From Phaeobacter sp. 11ANDIMAR09 (GTDB lineage Bacteria; Pseudomonadota; Alphaproteobacteria; Rhodobacterales; Rhodobacteraceae), in NCBI RefSeq assembly GCF_001294455.1, contig NZ_LIKT01000010.1, positions 1-64,000 of the forward strand: DNA of 64,000 nt, written 5' to 3'. Below, in pieces: positions 51,224 to 60,771 of the stretch. The notes under the pieces were generated by a model that did no database searches, was not told the origin of the DNA, and saw nothing but the letters and a program-made list of their open reading frames with translations. The stretch's first letter is position 1; each line of letters starts with the position of its first letter. Position numbers and translations under genes: made by a program.

Positions 51224-52831
51224 ATGACGGAGAGTTCATCAACCGGGAATGAACCCGGTACGGAAACGGAATATGAGCCGGGACAAGACAATGTCCAGAT
51301 CCTCGGCTTGGATATCCATAACCCGGTCTTTGCCATTTCGGCCCTGACCATCATTGCCTTTGTGTTTTTCTCGCTGGTCTTTCAGGATCAGGCGAGTGCC
51401 TTTTTTGGCTGGCTGCGGCCTGCTTTGACCAGTCAGTTTGACTGGGTCTTCATGATCGCCTGCAACATCTTTGTGCTGTTCTCACTATTCCTGGTGGTTT
51501 CGCCCTATGGCAAGATCCGCCTTGGGGGGGATGATGCCAAGCCGGACTACAGCTATGCTGGCTGGTTCTCGATGCTCTTTGCTGCGGGCATGGGCATTGG
51601 GCTGGTGTTCTGGGGCGTGGCAGAACCGATCTCCCATTACGGGGCTTCGCTTGGCGGAACCGCTCTGGGCGAAGACGGTCTGCGCAGTGACTGGGCGCCA
51701 CTGGGCGCGGCTGCTGGAAATGCTGAAGGCGCGCGGGAAATGGCCATGGCGGCGACCATTTTCCATTGGGGTCTGCACCCCTGGGCGATCTATGCGGTTG
51801 TGGCCCTGGCCCTGGCCTTCTTTAGCTTCAATAAGGGTCTGCCCCTGACAATGCGTTCGGTGTTCTATCCGATCTTTGGCAAGGCAACCTGGGGCCCGCT
51901 GGGGCATATTATTGATGTTCTGGCCGTTTTTGCCACCATCTTTGGTCTGGCGACCTCTTTGGGACTGGGCGCCACCCAGGCGCTGGCTGGTCTGAACTAT
52001 CTGTTTGATGTGCCTGTCAGCGATGGGATGAAGGTTCTGCTGATCATCGTCATAACCGGCTTAGCGCTGATTTCAGTTGTGGCAGGTCTGGACAAAGGCG
52101 TGAAACGGCTCTCCGAGGCCAATATGATCCTGGCGGCAGCGCTGCTGGTTCTGGTGATCGTGGTTGGGCCGACAATGGCAATCATCAGTGGGTTTTTCAC
52201 CAACCTAGTGGACTATGTGGTCTATCTGCCTGAACTCAGCAATTGGGTTGGTCGCGAAGACACCAACTTCATGCAGGGCTGGACCACCTTCTACTGGGCC
52301 TGGTGGATCTCCTGGTCGCCATTTGTCGGCATGTTCATCGCCCGTATTTCCCGTGGCCGCACCATCCGCGAGTTTGTGATCTGCGTGTTGCTGATCCCAA
52401 CTGTGGTTGGCGCGTTGTGGATGACCGTGTTTGGCGGCGCGGCGCTGGATATGGTGATGGGTGAGCAGGGTCAGGCGCTGAAAGATGCGGCGCTTGAACT
52501 AAAGATGTTCAAGATGTTCGAGAATTTCCCAATGACCGGAATTCTCTCTTTCATCGGTATCATCCTGGTGGTGGTTTTCTTTGTCACCTCCTCGGACTCC
52601 GGTTCGCTGGTGATTGATACTATCACCGCCGGCGGCAAGACCAATTCTCCGACCGCACAGCGTGTGTTCTGGTGCATCCTTGAAGGGGCCATTGCCATTG
52701 TGCTGCTTCTGGGCGGTGGTCTGGGCGCGCTGCAGGCGGCTGCAATCGCAACGGGCTTCCCCTTTGCCATCGTGCTGGTGCTGATGTGCCTGTCGATCTT
52801 TATCGGGCTGCGACGCGAACGCCGCAAATAA
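51224..52831 (+). CDS. BCCT-family transporter (choline/betaine/DMSP type)
   Basis: A 535-residue transporter with about 12 membrane helices. The BCCT family motifs GWTTFYWAWWISWSPFVGMFIARISRGRTIREF and GMGIGLVFWGVAEPISHY are present, and the N-terminal acidic tail (ESSSTGNEPGTETEYEPGQDN) is hydrophilic. It imports quaternary ammonium or sulfonium solutes; beside dmdA and acuI, DMSP or betaine is the best guess. ATG 51224 has GAGGAAAG upstream. It ends at a strong terminator at 52864 and is probably a separate unit from dmdA. Confidence 0.94.
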   Translation: MTESSSTGNEPGTETEYEPGQDNVQILGLDIHNPVFAISALTIIAFVFFSLVFQDQASAFFGWLRPALTSQFDWVFMIACNIFVLFSLFLVVSPYGKIRLGGDDAKPDYSYAGWFSMLFAAGMGIGLVFWGVAEPISHYGASLGGTALGEDGLRSDWAPLGAAAGNAEGAREMAMAATIFHWGLHPWAIYAVVALALAFFSFNKGLPLTMRSVFYPIFGKATWGPLGHIIDVLAVFATIFGLATSLGLGATQALAGLNYLFDVPVSDGMKVLLIIVITGLALISVVAGLDKGVKRLSEANMILAAALLVLVIVVGPTMAIISGFFTNLVDYVVYLPELSNWVGREDTNFMQGWTTFYWAWWISWSPFVGMFIARISRGRTIREFVICVLLIPTVVGALWMTVFGGAALDMVMGEQGQALKDAALELKMFKMFENFPMTGILSFIGIILVVVFFVTSSDSGSLVIDTITAGGKTNSPTAQRVFWCILEGAIAIVLLLGGGLGALQAAAIATGFPFAIVLVLMCLSIFIGLRRERRK

Positions 52832-52863
52832 CCGATCCGCAAGGCTCGGATCGGCATGAAACC

Positions 52864-52905
52864 GGGAGCTTCGAACCTGTTGTTCGGGGCTCCCTCTTCT
52901 TTTTT
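52864..52905 (+). terminator. Rho-independent terminator after the BCCT gene
   Basis: GGGAGCTTCGAAC (52864-52876) and GTTCGGGGCTCCC (52882-52894) pair over 13 bp with two G-U pairs, then TCTTCTTTTTT. Confidence 0.88.
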
Positions 52906-52974
52906 GACCTCCTTCGCTTGACCTGCCCTCATAGGATCGGCATCCATTCCATAACAGATGGTGAGGGAGCGAAC

Positions 52975-54198
52975 ATGGCACTGGATATTGATTTTGTACG
53001 TGGGCAGTTTCCTGCCTTTCAGGAAGCAAGCTTGCAGGACCAGGCCTTTTTTGAAAACGCTGGGGGATCATATACCTGTGCCCAGGTGATCGATCGGCTG
53101 ACCCGCTATTACACCCAACGCAAAGTACAGCCCTATGCCCCCTATGCGGCCTCGCGCCTGGCCGGGGAGGAAATGGACGAGGCCCGCCGCCGACTGGCTG
53201 CCTTGATGGGGGTGGACACTGATGAGCTGAGCTTTGGCCCCTCAACCACGCAAAACACCTATGTTCTGGCGCAGGCTTTTCGTCAGTTCCTGAACCCCGG
53301 TGAGGCCATCATTGTGACCAATCAGGATCACGAGGCCAATACTGGACCCTGGCGTCGTTTGGCGGAGGAAGGCATCGAGGTGCGCGAATGGAAGATCGAC
53401 CCGCAGACAGGGCATCTGGATCCGTCAAAACTGGAGGAACTGCTGGATGAAAAGGTCCGTCTGGTCTGTTTCCCCCATTGCTCCAACGTGGTGGGAGAGA
53501 TCAACCCGGTGACCGAAATCACCGCGCTGTCGCATGCGGCGGGGGCTTTTGTCTGTGTGGACGGGGTGTCCTATGCGCCGCATGGTCTGCCCAATGTGGG
53601 AGATTTGGGCCCCGATATTTATCTTTTTTCCGCCTATAAGACCTATGGACCCCATCAGGGCGTGATGGTGATGCGGCGCGAGCTTGGCGCTTTGTTGCCC
53701 AACCAGGCGCATTACTTCAATGCCGACTGCCTGTACAAACGGTTTACCCCGGCAGGGCCGGACCATGCGCAGGTCGCCGCCAGCGCCGGGATGGCGGACT
53801 ATATCGAGACGCTGTGTGATCACCACCATGGCCCGACTGAGGGTGCGACAGCGCGCGGCGCTTTTGTGCATGATCTGATGCGTGCGCATGAGGTGGCGCT
53901 GCTGCAGCCCCTGTTGGACGCAGTGAAGGATCGCAATGATCTGCGCCTGATTGGCCCCAGCGCGGCCGAACTGCGCGCGCCAACGGTTGCTTTGGCCCTG
54001 AACCGTCCAGCCGAGCCAGTGGCCAAACAACTGGCCGAGCTGGGCATTATGGCGGGCGGTGGCGATTTCTATGCCCTGCGCGCGCTTGAAGCCATGGGGG
54101 TTAACCCCAACGAAGGTGTGCTGCGGCTGAGCTTCACCCATTACACCAGCCGGGAAGAGGTGGAAAAACTGATCATGGCATTGGATCAGGTGCTGTAA
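52975..54198 (+). CDS. Aminotransferase class V-fold PLP enzyme
   Basis: A 407-residue PLP-dependent fold-type I enzyme of the class V (cysteine desulfurase/kynureninase-like) family. The Lys of LFSAYKTYGPHQGVMVM near residue 222 is the PLP Schiff-base position, and DGVSYAPHGLPNVGDLGPDIY is typical. A conserved Cys for desulfurase action is not obvious, so a cysteine desulfurase name is unsafe. ATG 52975 has GAGGGAGC upstream. It stands alone between two terminator-bounded units. The substrate is unknown. Confidence 0.85.
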   Translation: MALDIDFVRGQFPAFQEASLQDQAFFENAGGSYTCAQVIDRLTRYYTQRKVQPYAPYAASRLAGEEMDEARRRLAALMGVDTDELSFGPSTTQNTYVLAQAFRQFLNPGEAIIVTNQDHEANTGPWRRLAEEGIEVREWKIDPQTGHLDPSKLEELLDEKVRLVCFPHCSNVVGEINPVTEITALSHAAGAFVCVDGVSYAPHGLPNVGDLGPDIYLFSAYKTYGPHQGVMVMRRELGALLPNQAHYFNADCLYKRFTPAGPDHAQVAASAGMADYIETLCDHHHGPTEGATARGAFVHDLMRAHEVALLQPLLDAVKDRNDLRLIGPSAAELRAPTVALALNRPAEPVAKQLAELGIMAGGGDFYALRALEAMGVNPNEGVLRLSFTHYTSREEVEKLIMALDQVL

Positions 54199-54275
54199 GC
54201 TTAGCAGGTTGACCGAATGCCTGCGGGGGGCGGTTGCCCCCTGCGTTCAGAACTTTCAGAAGGATAGTCCTAGCC

Positions 54276-54716
54276 ATGCCCACCGCCGCCCGCCTGATTG
54301 CCGCTCTTTGTCTAGCTCTGCTTGCCTTTGTTGCCTCTACGCAGGTGGTGCCGCTGATGCCCGAAGGAACCGACTTTGGCTATTTCTTCCATGTGAATGT
54401 GATCTTGGGTCTGTTGACCGGCTGGATCTATATGGGGCGACGGGTCGGCTATGGTCTGGTGCCGGCGATCAATAACGGGCTGACCGGGGCCGCTGTCATG
54501 GTGCTCTGGGCTTTGTTTGTGCAGGGCATCTGGGAGATGTTCGACCGTGCCATGCGCAACCGCTACGGCGGTCCCTTTGAGGCCCTGTTGGAGATCCTGA
54601 CACTCTCTATCGAATTCTTTTTTGTGATTTCGGTGCCGGCGGTTCTTTTGCCACTGGTGCTGGGGGGATGTCTGGCTGGACTTATCGCCGAGGGCGCGCA
54701 TAAGCGCTGGTCCTGA
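54276..54716 (+). CDS. trgA: TrgA-family tellurium-resistance membrane protein
   Basis: A 146-residue membrane protein with about four helices (residues 5-23, 37-55, 68-88 and 115-138), of the TrgA family first described with trgB and cysK in Rhodobacter sphaeroides as conferring tellurite resistance. The motif GYFFHVNVILGLLTGWIYMGRRVGYGLVPAINNGLTG is characteristic. ATG 54276 has AAGGAT upstream. trgB follows after 28 bases and cysK after that, so the cluster order is kept. Confidence 0.88.
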   Translation: MPTAARLIAALCLALLAFVASTQVVPLMPEGTDFGYFFHVNVILGLLTGWIYMGRRVGYGLVPAINNGLTGAAVMVLWALFVQGIWEMFDRAMRNRYGGPFEALLEILTLSIEFFFVISVPAVLLPLVLGGCLAGLIAEGAHKRWS

Positions 54717-54744
54717 ATTCAATACTAACAATAGGTTAAGAAAC

Positions 54745-55869
54745 GTGGTTGATCTGTTTTTTTACGGCACACTTCGCTATGTGCCCCTGCTGGAACTTGT
54801 GCTGGGGCGCAGCGGCGCTGGGCTGGATTGCGCGATTGCCACCCTGGCGGACCATGCCATCTATGGGGTTCAGGATCAGATTTTCCCGATGATCGCCCAG
54901 GCCGAGGGCGAGACGGCCACCGGACTTTTGGTGCGCGGCCTAAGCAAAGCGGATCTGGCAGCCCTGGACTATTATGAAGGCGGCTTTGACTACGCATTGG
55001 AGCCGATAACCGTCAGGCTCAGCGAGGGAGAAAGCGCAGCGGCCCAGGTCTATTTCCCGGCGCCAGGGCAATGGCAGGCAGGGGGTCTGTGGGATCTGGA
55101 GGCCTGGATCGCCGCAGCCGGGGCCTTGACGCTGCGGGCTGCGGAGGAAGTCATGTCCTATCAGGGGCGTGTCTCTGCCGAAGATATGCGCAAGTCGTTC
55201 CCTTCGATCCGTCGTCGCGCTGCGGCCTGGCTGACTGCGCAGTCCCGATCCGAGGACCCCGCGCATGATCTAGCACGTGATGTCGCGATCAAGGCGCACA
55301 AGCGGGCCTATGTGAACTTCTTTGCCATGGAGGAGATGGATCTAAGCTTCCGTCGCTATGACGGCAGCATGAGCCCGGTGGTCAATCGCGGTGTGGCGCT
55401 CGTGGGGCGGGCTTCTGTGGTTCTGCCCTATGATCCGCAGCGAGACGAGGTGCTCTTGGTGGAACAATTCCGGGCGGCGACCTTTATTGCTGGTGAAAAA
55501 CGCCCTTGGATGTGGGAGCCCGTGGCCGGATTGATTGATCCGGGTGAGAGCCCTGAACAAGCGGCGCGTCGCGAAGCGATGGAGGAGGCCGGGGTGACGA
55601 TTTCCAGGTTGGAAGAGGTCAGTCAGGGCTATCCTTATAGTGGATCATCCGGTGAATTTATTTATATTTTTGTAGGGGTTGCGGACCTAGGTGATATTCG
55701 TGGCGGCGGTGGTGTCGCGGGCGAGAACGAGGATCTGCGTAGCGAAATTCTGAGCTTTGATGCCCTGATGCAGGGGATTGACGAACATCGCTATCAGGAC
55801 ATGCCGCTGATCACTGCAGCGCTTTGGCTGGCCCGGCATCGGGAACGTCTGCGCTCACAGCTGCGCTAA
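54745..55869 (+). CDS. trgB: TrgB-type fusion of a gamma-glutamylcyclotransferase-like domain and a Nudix hydrolase
   Basis: A 374-residue two-domain protein. Residues about 1-110 look like an AIG2/GGCT-like fold (VDLFFYGTLRYVPLLELVLG; YYEGGFDYALEPITV), and residues about 200-360 are a Nudix domain with the box GLIDPGESPEQAARREAMEEAGV. The Nudix type is that of ADP-ribose or sugar-nucleotide pyrophosphatases. GTG start at 54745. In R. sphaeroides this gene lies with trgA and cysK and aids tellurite resistance. How the first domain acts is unclear. Confidence 0.88.
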   Translation: MVDLFFYGTLRYVPLLELVLGRSGAGLDCAIATLADHAIYGVQDQIFPMIAQAEGETATGLLVRGLSKADLAALDYYEGGFDYALEPITVRLSEGESAAAQVYFPAPGQWQAGGLWDLEAWIAAAGALTLRAAEEVMSYQGRVSAEDMRKSFPSIRRRAAAWLTAQSRSEDPAHDLARDVAIKAHKRAYVNFFAMEEMDLSFRRYDGSMSPVVNRGVALVGRASVVLPYDPQRDEVLLVEQFRAATFIAGEKRPWMWEPVAGLIDPGESPEQAARREAMEEAGVTISRLEEVSQGYPYSGSSGEFIYIFVGVADLGDIRGGGGVAGENEDLRSEILSFDALMQGIDEHRYQDMPLITAALWLARHRERLRSQLR

Positions 55870-55939
55870 CCGCAGCTTCCCACCTTGTAGAGGTCTCTCC
55901 CCTTGGTTACATCTTGGGGGAATGATCGAAAGGGATACC

Positions 55940-56974
55940 ATGCGCATTGCACGCGATCTGGCCGACGCCATTGGCCACACTCCTCTGATCCGTCTGAACC
56001 GCGTCAGCGATGAGACCGGATGTGAAATTCTGGGCAAGGCCGAGTTCATGAACCCCGGTCAATCGGTCAAGGACCGTGCAGCGCTCTATATCATCAAGGA
56101 TGCGATTGCGCGGGGAGATCTGAAGCCCGGCGGCACAATCGTCGAAGGCACTGCCGGAAATACCGGGATTGGTCTCGCCCTGGTGGGGGCGTCGATGGGG
56201 TTCAAAACCGTTATCGTGATTCCGGAAACCCAATCGGAAGAAAAGAAGGATATGCTGCGTTTGGCCGGGGCTCAATTGGTCCAGGTTCCTGCAGCTCCCT
56301 ATCGAAATCCGAACAATTTTGTACGCTATTCCGAGCGTCTTGCGAATGAACTTGCCAAAACCGAACCAAATGGCGCAATTTGGGCCAATCAGTTCGACAA
56401 TATCGCAAACCGCCAGGCCCATGTGGAAACCACCGGCCCGGAGATCTGGGAACAGACCGGTGGCAAGGTCGATGGCTTTACCTGCGCGGTTGGGTCCGGT
56501 GGTACTCTGGCGGGGGTGGCCGAAGCTTTGCAACCAAAGGGCGTCAAGATTGCTTTGGCCGATCCGATGGGGGCAGGGCTCTTTTCCTATTACACCACTG
56601 GCGAAATCGCCATGGAGGGCTCTTCCATTGCCGAAGGCATCGGCCAGGTGCGTATCACCAAGAACCTGGAAGGGCTCAAGCCTGACTTTAACTACCAGAT
56701 TTCGGATGGCGAGGCGCTGCCCTATGTCTTTGATCTTCTGCATGACGAAGGCCTGGTGCTGGGCGGTTCTTCGGCGATCAATATCGCAGGGGCCGTGCGC
56801 ATGGCCAAGGAGATGGGATCAGGCAATACCATCGTGACAGTCCTGTGTGACTATGGCACGCGCTATCAGTCGAAACTGTTTAATCCTGATTTCCTGCGGG
56901 AAAAAGACCTGCCGGTGCCTGACTGGATGACCCATACGCCCGCTTCCATTCCGGGCGTTTTTGAGGACGTATGA
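55940..56974 (+). CDS. cysK: Cysteine synthase A
   Basis: A 344-residue O-acetylserine sulfhydrylase (O-acetylserine plus sulfide to cysteine). The PLP Lys is in the N-terminal stretch MNPGQSVKDRAAL, with the GTAGNTGIGLA (Asn) and SGGTLAGV loops in order, and length is typical. ATG 55940 has AAAGGG 6 bases upstream; a start at 55922 is less likely because the ribosome site would be too close. Its stop overlaps the mscS start by 4 bases. It closes the trgA-trgB-cysK cluster. Confidence 0.95.
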   Translation: MRIARDLADAIGHTPLIRLNRVSDETGCEILGKAEFMNPGQSVKDRAALYIIKDAIARGDLKPGGTIVEGTAGNTGIGLALVGASMGFKTVIVIPETQSEEKKDMLRLAGAQLVQVPAAPYRNPNNFVRYSERLANELAKTEPNGAIWANQFDNIANRQAHVETTGPEIWEQTGGKVDGFTCAVGSGGTLAGVAEALQPKGVKIALADPMGAGLFSYYTTGEIAMEGSSIAEGIGQVRITKNLEGLKPDFNYQISDGEALPYVFDLLHDEGLVLGGSSAINIAGAVRMAKEMGSGNTIVTVLCDYGTRYQSKLFNPDFLREKDLPVPDWMTHTPASIPGVFEDV

Positions 56975-59529
56975 CCTCCGCGTTCAGGCAGGATGCCAGT
57001 TTTCGACCCGAGGCCGCAGCGCTGTGGCCTCGGGCGGCTCGTATTCGCCTGATCGCGGCCCTGTCTCTATGGGGGCTCCTGGCTGCGCTGGCAGGGCTGG
57101 CGTTGCCGACCAAGATCAGGGCGCAGGAGGCCACTGTTCAGCAAAGCTATCTGGACGATTGGCACAGCACGGCGCTGCGGGCCGAGCAGGCCATCGACAG
57201 CAATCGTGCCTCCAGCGCGGCCTTTGAGCAGCTGCGCCAGGACCTGACGGAGTTCCGCCAGGAGTTTCAGGCCGAAAAAAGCAAGAACCAGCAGCGGATC
57301 AATACCCTACAGGGGCAGATTTCGGCTCTTGGTGCGGCCCCTGTAGATGGGGCGACAGAGCCGGCTGACATTGCCCAGCTGCGCAATCACCTGACCCTAC
57401 AGCTCAACCAGTTGAAAGTGCCGCGTATCATCGCGGAAGAGGCCTTTAGCAGGGCCAATGGTCTGATTGGCGAAGTCGATAGCATCATTCGCGAACGGCG
57501 CACAAAATACCTGTTGCAACGCGCGCCCTCTCCGTTGAACCCGGCTCTCTGGCCGGATGCCTTTGCTGCCCTATCCTGGGCCGGGCGAACTGTTTGGTTG
57601 GAAACCAAAACGAAGATCGCCAGCGATACCACGGTCGAAAGAATCTGGGGCAGCCTTCCCGAGATCTTGGTCCTGGTTGTTCTGGGCAGTTTTTTGCTGC
57701 TACGTGGCCGCCCTCTGGCGCGAAGGCTGGGGGACCACCTGCGGGGGCTTGGGGCGCGGGGCACTGGCGTCTGGGCCTTTATTGTCTCTTTGTTGCAGGT
57801 TGCTCTGCCGCTGCTTGGTATCCTGTTGCTGACCACCGCCTTGGATGTTGCCGGGATTCTGGGGGTGCGCGGCACCCTAATGCTGGACCATTTGCCGACC
57901 TGGACGTTCATTTTGTTCTCCTTTCACTGGCTTGGGGAACAGCTGTTTAAAACCAACCGAGAAGTCAGCCTGATGCCCGTGATGGTGCAGCGTCGCGGCG
58001 AAGCCCGTCTGATGATTGACCTTTGGGCGGTCATTCTGGTGTGCCAGGATATTTTGAGCCAGCTCTACCAACTGGAAGATACCGCGCTGGAGACCCAGGC
58101 GGTGCTGAGCTTTCCACTGATCCTTGCGGCGGCTCTGGTTCTGTATCGGTTGAACCGGCTTGGCGTGGCGCGGGGCGGTTTAGCGCAGGTGGGGCTGACA
58201 AAGAGTGCTGCAGAGGCTGAGGACCAGGAGCCCGAGCAGGAGAGGCGCATTGCGATCGGCGCCAACCGGTTGTTTGAAGTGGTGCGGCGCGGTGCCTTTT
58301 TCCTAGGCTACGTGGCGCCACTTCTTGCGGCGGTTGGATACATCAACGCAGCCGAAGCACTGATTTACCCCGCTGTCATGACATTGCTGCTGCTGGCGGC
58401 GCTTTTTGTCGTGCAGCGCTTCGCCGGTGATCTCTTCGGATTTGTGACCGGGCGCGGAGAGGCGGCGCGGGAGTCCCTGGTGCTGGTGGGGGTTGGCTTC
58501 CTGCTGTCCCTGCTTGCGCTGCCGCTTCTGGCGCTGATCTGGGGTGCACGCGTGGCGGATCTGACCGAGCTATGGTCAAAATTTCTGGCGGGCTTTCAGA
58601 TTGGCGAGACTCAGATCTCGCCGGTTGCTTTCCTCAGTTTTGTGGTGATCTTTGCCATTGGCTATGGCTTGACCCGGGTTGTGCAGAGCACCCTCCGCAC
58701 CTCTTTCCTGCCAAAGACCAAGATTGACCCTGGTGGGCAGAATGCCATCGTATCGGGTCTGGGCTATGTCGGCGTGTTTCTGGCGGCGCTGGTGGCCATC
58801 TCTATGGCGGGTCTTGATCTGTCCTCCCTGGCGATTGTCGCGGGGGCGCTGTCGGTTGGGATTGGTTTTGGCTTGCAAACGATCGTGTCGAACTTTGTTT
58901 CCGGGATTATCCTGCTGGTCGAGCGGCCGATTTCCAAAGGCGACTGGATCGAAGTGGGCGGGCTGATGGGCTATGTCCGCGATATCTCGGTGCGCTCCAC
59001 CCGGATCGAGACATTCGACCGCAGTGATGTCATCGTGCCCAATTCGGATCTGATCACCGGCACGGTCACCAACTATACCCGCGGCAATACGGTTGGACGT
59101 GTCATTGTGCCCGTCGGCGTGGCCTATGGCACTGATCCGCGTCGGGTGGAGGCGATCCTGCATGAGATCGCTCAATCCCATCCTATGGTGCTGCTGAAAC
59201 CTGCGCCCAGCGTGATCTTTCAGGGCTTTGGCGCTGACAGTCTCGACTTTGAAATCCGCGCGATCCTGCGCGATGTGAATTGGGTTTTGTCGGTGAAATC
59301 CGATCTGAATTATGAGATCGCAGCGCGCTTTGCCGCCGAAGAGATCGAAATTCCCTTTGCTCAGCGGGATCTCTGGATCCGCAATCCCGAAGCTCTGGCG
59401 GCTGGAAGACAAAAGGGGGCAGTAGATGCTCAGGCCGGGGCAAAACCGGCGGCGGCGGAAAGCATCCGCCCGGATCTAAATGATCTGCAAAGTGATGACC
59501 CGGAAGGCGAGGCTGACGCGGACCGCTGA
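56971..59529 (+). CDS. MscS-family mechanosensitive channel with DUF3772 N-terminal domain
   Basis: An 852-residue membrane protein. A signal-like N-terminal hydrophobic stretch (residues 24-45) is followed by a coiled-coil/DUF3772 periplasmic region (about 50-220), several helices (about 235-560) and the conserved MscS pore-helix and beta domain (GLGYVGVFLAALVAISMAGL, LSVGIGFGLQTIVSNFVSGIILLVERPISKGDWIEVGG, residues about 590-720). It opens on membrane tension to release solutes. It overlaps cysK by 4 bases. The C-terminal 50 residues are acidic. Confidence 0.92.
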   Translation: MTSAFRQDASFRPEAAALWPRAARIRLIAALSLWGLLAALAGLALPTKIRAQEATVQQSYLDDWHSTALRAEQAIDSNRASSAAFEQLRQDLTEFRQEFQAEKSKNQQRINTLQGQISALGAAPVDGATEPADIAQLRNHLTLQLNQLKVPRIIAEEAFSRANGLIGEVDSIIRERRTKYLLQRAPSPLNPALWPDAFAALSWAGRTVWLETKTKIASDTTVERIWGSLPEILVLVVLGSFLLLRGRPLARRLGDHLRGLGARGTGVWAFIVSLLQVALPLLGILLLTTALDVAGILGVRGTLMLDHLPTWTFILFSFHWLGEQLFKTNREVSLMPVMVQRRGEARLMIDLWAVILVCQDILSQLYQLEDTALETQAVLSFPLILAAALVLYRLNRLGVARGGLAQVGLTKSAAEAEDQEPEQERRIAIGANRLFEVVRRGAFFLGYVAPLLAAVGYINAAEALIYPAVMTLLLLAALFVVQRFAGDLFGFVTGRGEAARESLVLVGVGFLLSLLALPLLALIWGARVADLTELWSKFLAGFQIGETQISPVAFLSFVVIFAIGYGLTRVVQSTLRTSFLPKTKIDPGGQNAIVSGLGYVGVFLAALVAISMAGLDLSSLAIVAGALSVGIGFGLQTIVSNFVSGIILLVERPISKGDWIEVGGLMGYVRDISVRSTRIETFDRSDVIVPNSDLITGTVTNYTRGNTVGRVIVPVGVAYGTDPRRVEAILHEIAQSHPMVLLKPAPSVIFQGFGADSLDFEIRAILRDVNWVLSVKSDLNYEIAARFAAEEIEIPFAQRDLWIRNPEALAAGRQKGAVDAQAGAKPAAAESIRPDLNDLQSDDPEGEADADR

Positions 59530-59743
59530 GGGCGCATTGGCAGCAGCTGTCAGCAGGACATCCGTGGTTGGAGATTTGTTTTCTAGGCTGCGGATCCCCC
59601 CAAGCTAAGGCGTCACAAACAGCTGCGGCAAGGGCGAAAAATGCTTCGCATCTGATTGATTGAAAAAGGTTTTGAAAAAGGTGAGATTTTTGTCAGAACG
59701 GGCCTTGCAATTCCCTTTCTGATCGGTCAAAAGTCCGCCCAAC

Positions 59744-59833
59744 GGAGAGGTGGCCGAGTGGTCGAAGGCGCACGCCTGGAAAGTGTGTAGGCGGGAGACC
59801 GTCTCCAGGGTTCGAATCCCTGTCTCTCCGCCA
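59744..59833 (+). tRNA. tRNA-Ser (anticodon GGA)
   Basis: A 90-base class II tRNA with encoded CCA: acceptor GGAGAGG with TCTCTCC (one G-U), anticodon loop CTGGAAA (GGA), a long variable arm (CGGGAGACCGTCTC region) and T-loop TTCGAAT. The GGA anticodon reads UCC and UCU. Confidence 0.97.
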
Positions 59834-60771
59834 TATACCCTTAGAAAAGAACTTTCGGATAGCGCAGCGATTGTATGTGTGATGTCCAGTTGTAGTTGAC
59901 GGCCCTTTGCTACGGCGGGGGGCCTGCAATAGGGGCCCAGAGCGACCGGGTTTTTGCAGATTACATTTCTTTTCCTGACTTGCCCATCTGCTGCTGTCTC
60001 CAGTGTGGCGACCGGCGCATTTCCTGGTTGTTCTACCTTTCTTGGTTAAGGAATGCCGCGCCAAAGCTTTAGCGTGGTTGGGGCGATTCTCTTGGGCCAT
60101 GTTGTGCCAGTAGAAACAATCCGGCGCATTTCGCCATATTGATCCCGCTGCCTTTGGAGGTTTCAGCCTAAACCTGTGCGGATCTAGCAGAGCTTTCCTG
60201 GGCTGCAGGCGCTCTGGCTGTTGCCACTTTGGAAACAAGGAAACCAGCAGGGGGTCAATATTGTTTCCAAGTTTGCGGGCTATCCTTTGGCACTGGAAAA
60301 ATTGCGTTCATATTGTGAACAATCAGCGAAAAATGCCTGTCTTTAAAGGGGGAAAGACCGCGGGGCAGCAGGGCTTTGATCCGGTTTCCTTAAACTTTCA
60401 ATTAGTTTTTTCGCTTTGTTGAGCTATCTGCATCAGGTATTCGTTAACTTGCCCTTGGGGGGTAACACATTCTCTGGTCTGTCTGGAGACGGTTTGGCGC
60501 AGCTGCCTGATATCTGCGCAACGTGAGCTGCTCTTACGTTTCATCCGCGTCTCTGTTTGATCCGACCTGTCCGACTTTTGTCGTAACGTGTGCAGATGTG
60601 CCGTTGCTGATGCAAGACGTGCGACCTGCGGGACAGTGTTTTTCCTCCTTTGGCGATTGAGATTTGGTTTTGCTTTTGCGCTGAGGCATTTGCAGAGATC
60701 TGACAATTCGGTTTTGGGCGCTTCTTTCTATGGGGCGGATTGAACGGCCCTAGGCCGATGAGGAGAACGAA
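59834..60771. other. 938-base gap between tRNA-Ser and the Hint/RTX gene
   Basis: No supported gene on either strand. Frames here are shadows with poor start sites. GTTCATATTGTGAAC near 60304-60318 is a short AT-rich palindrome that could be an operator. The 3' part leads up to the AGGAG ribosome site before the gene at 60772. No integrase or copy of the tRNA 3' end is seen. Confidence 0.5.

Noticed and set aside
59693-60238. 181-residue minus-strand frame over tRNA-Ser
   Set aside because: It includes the tRNA gene, which is certain.
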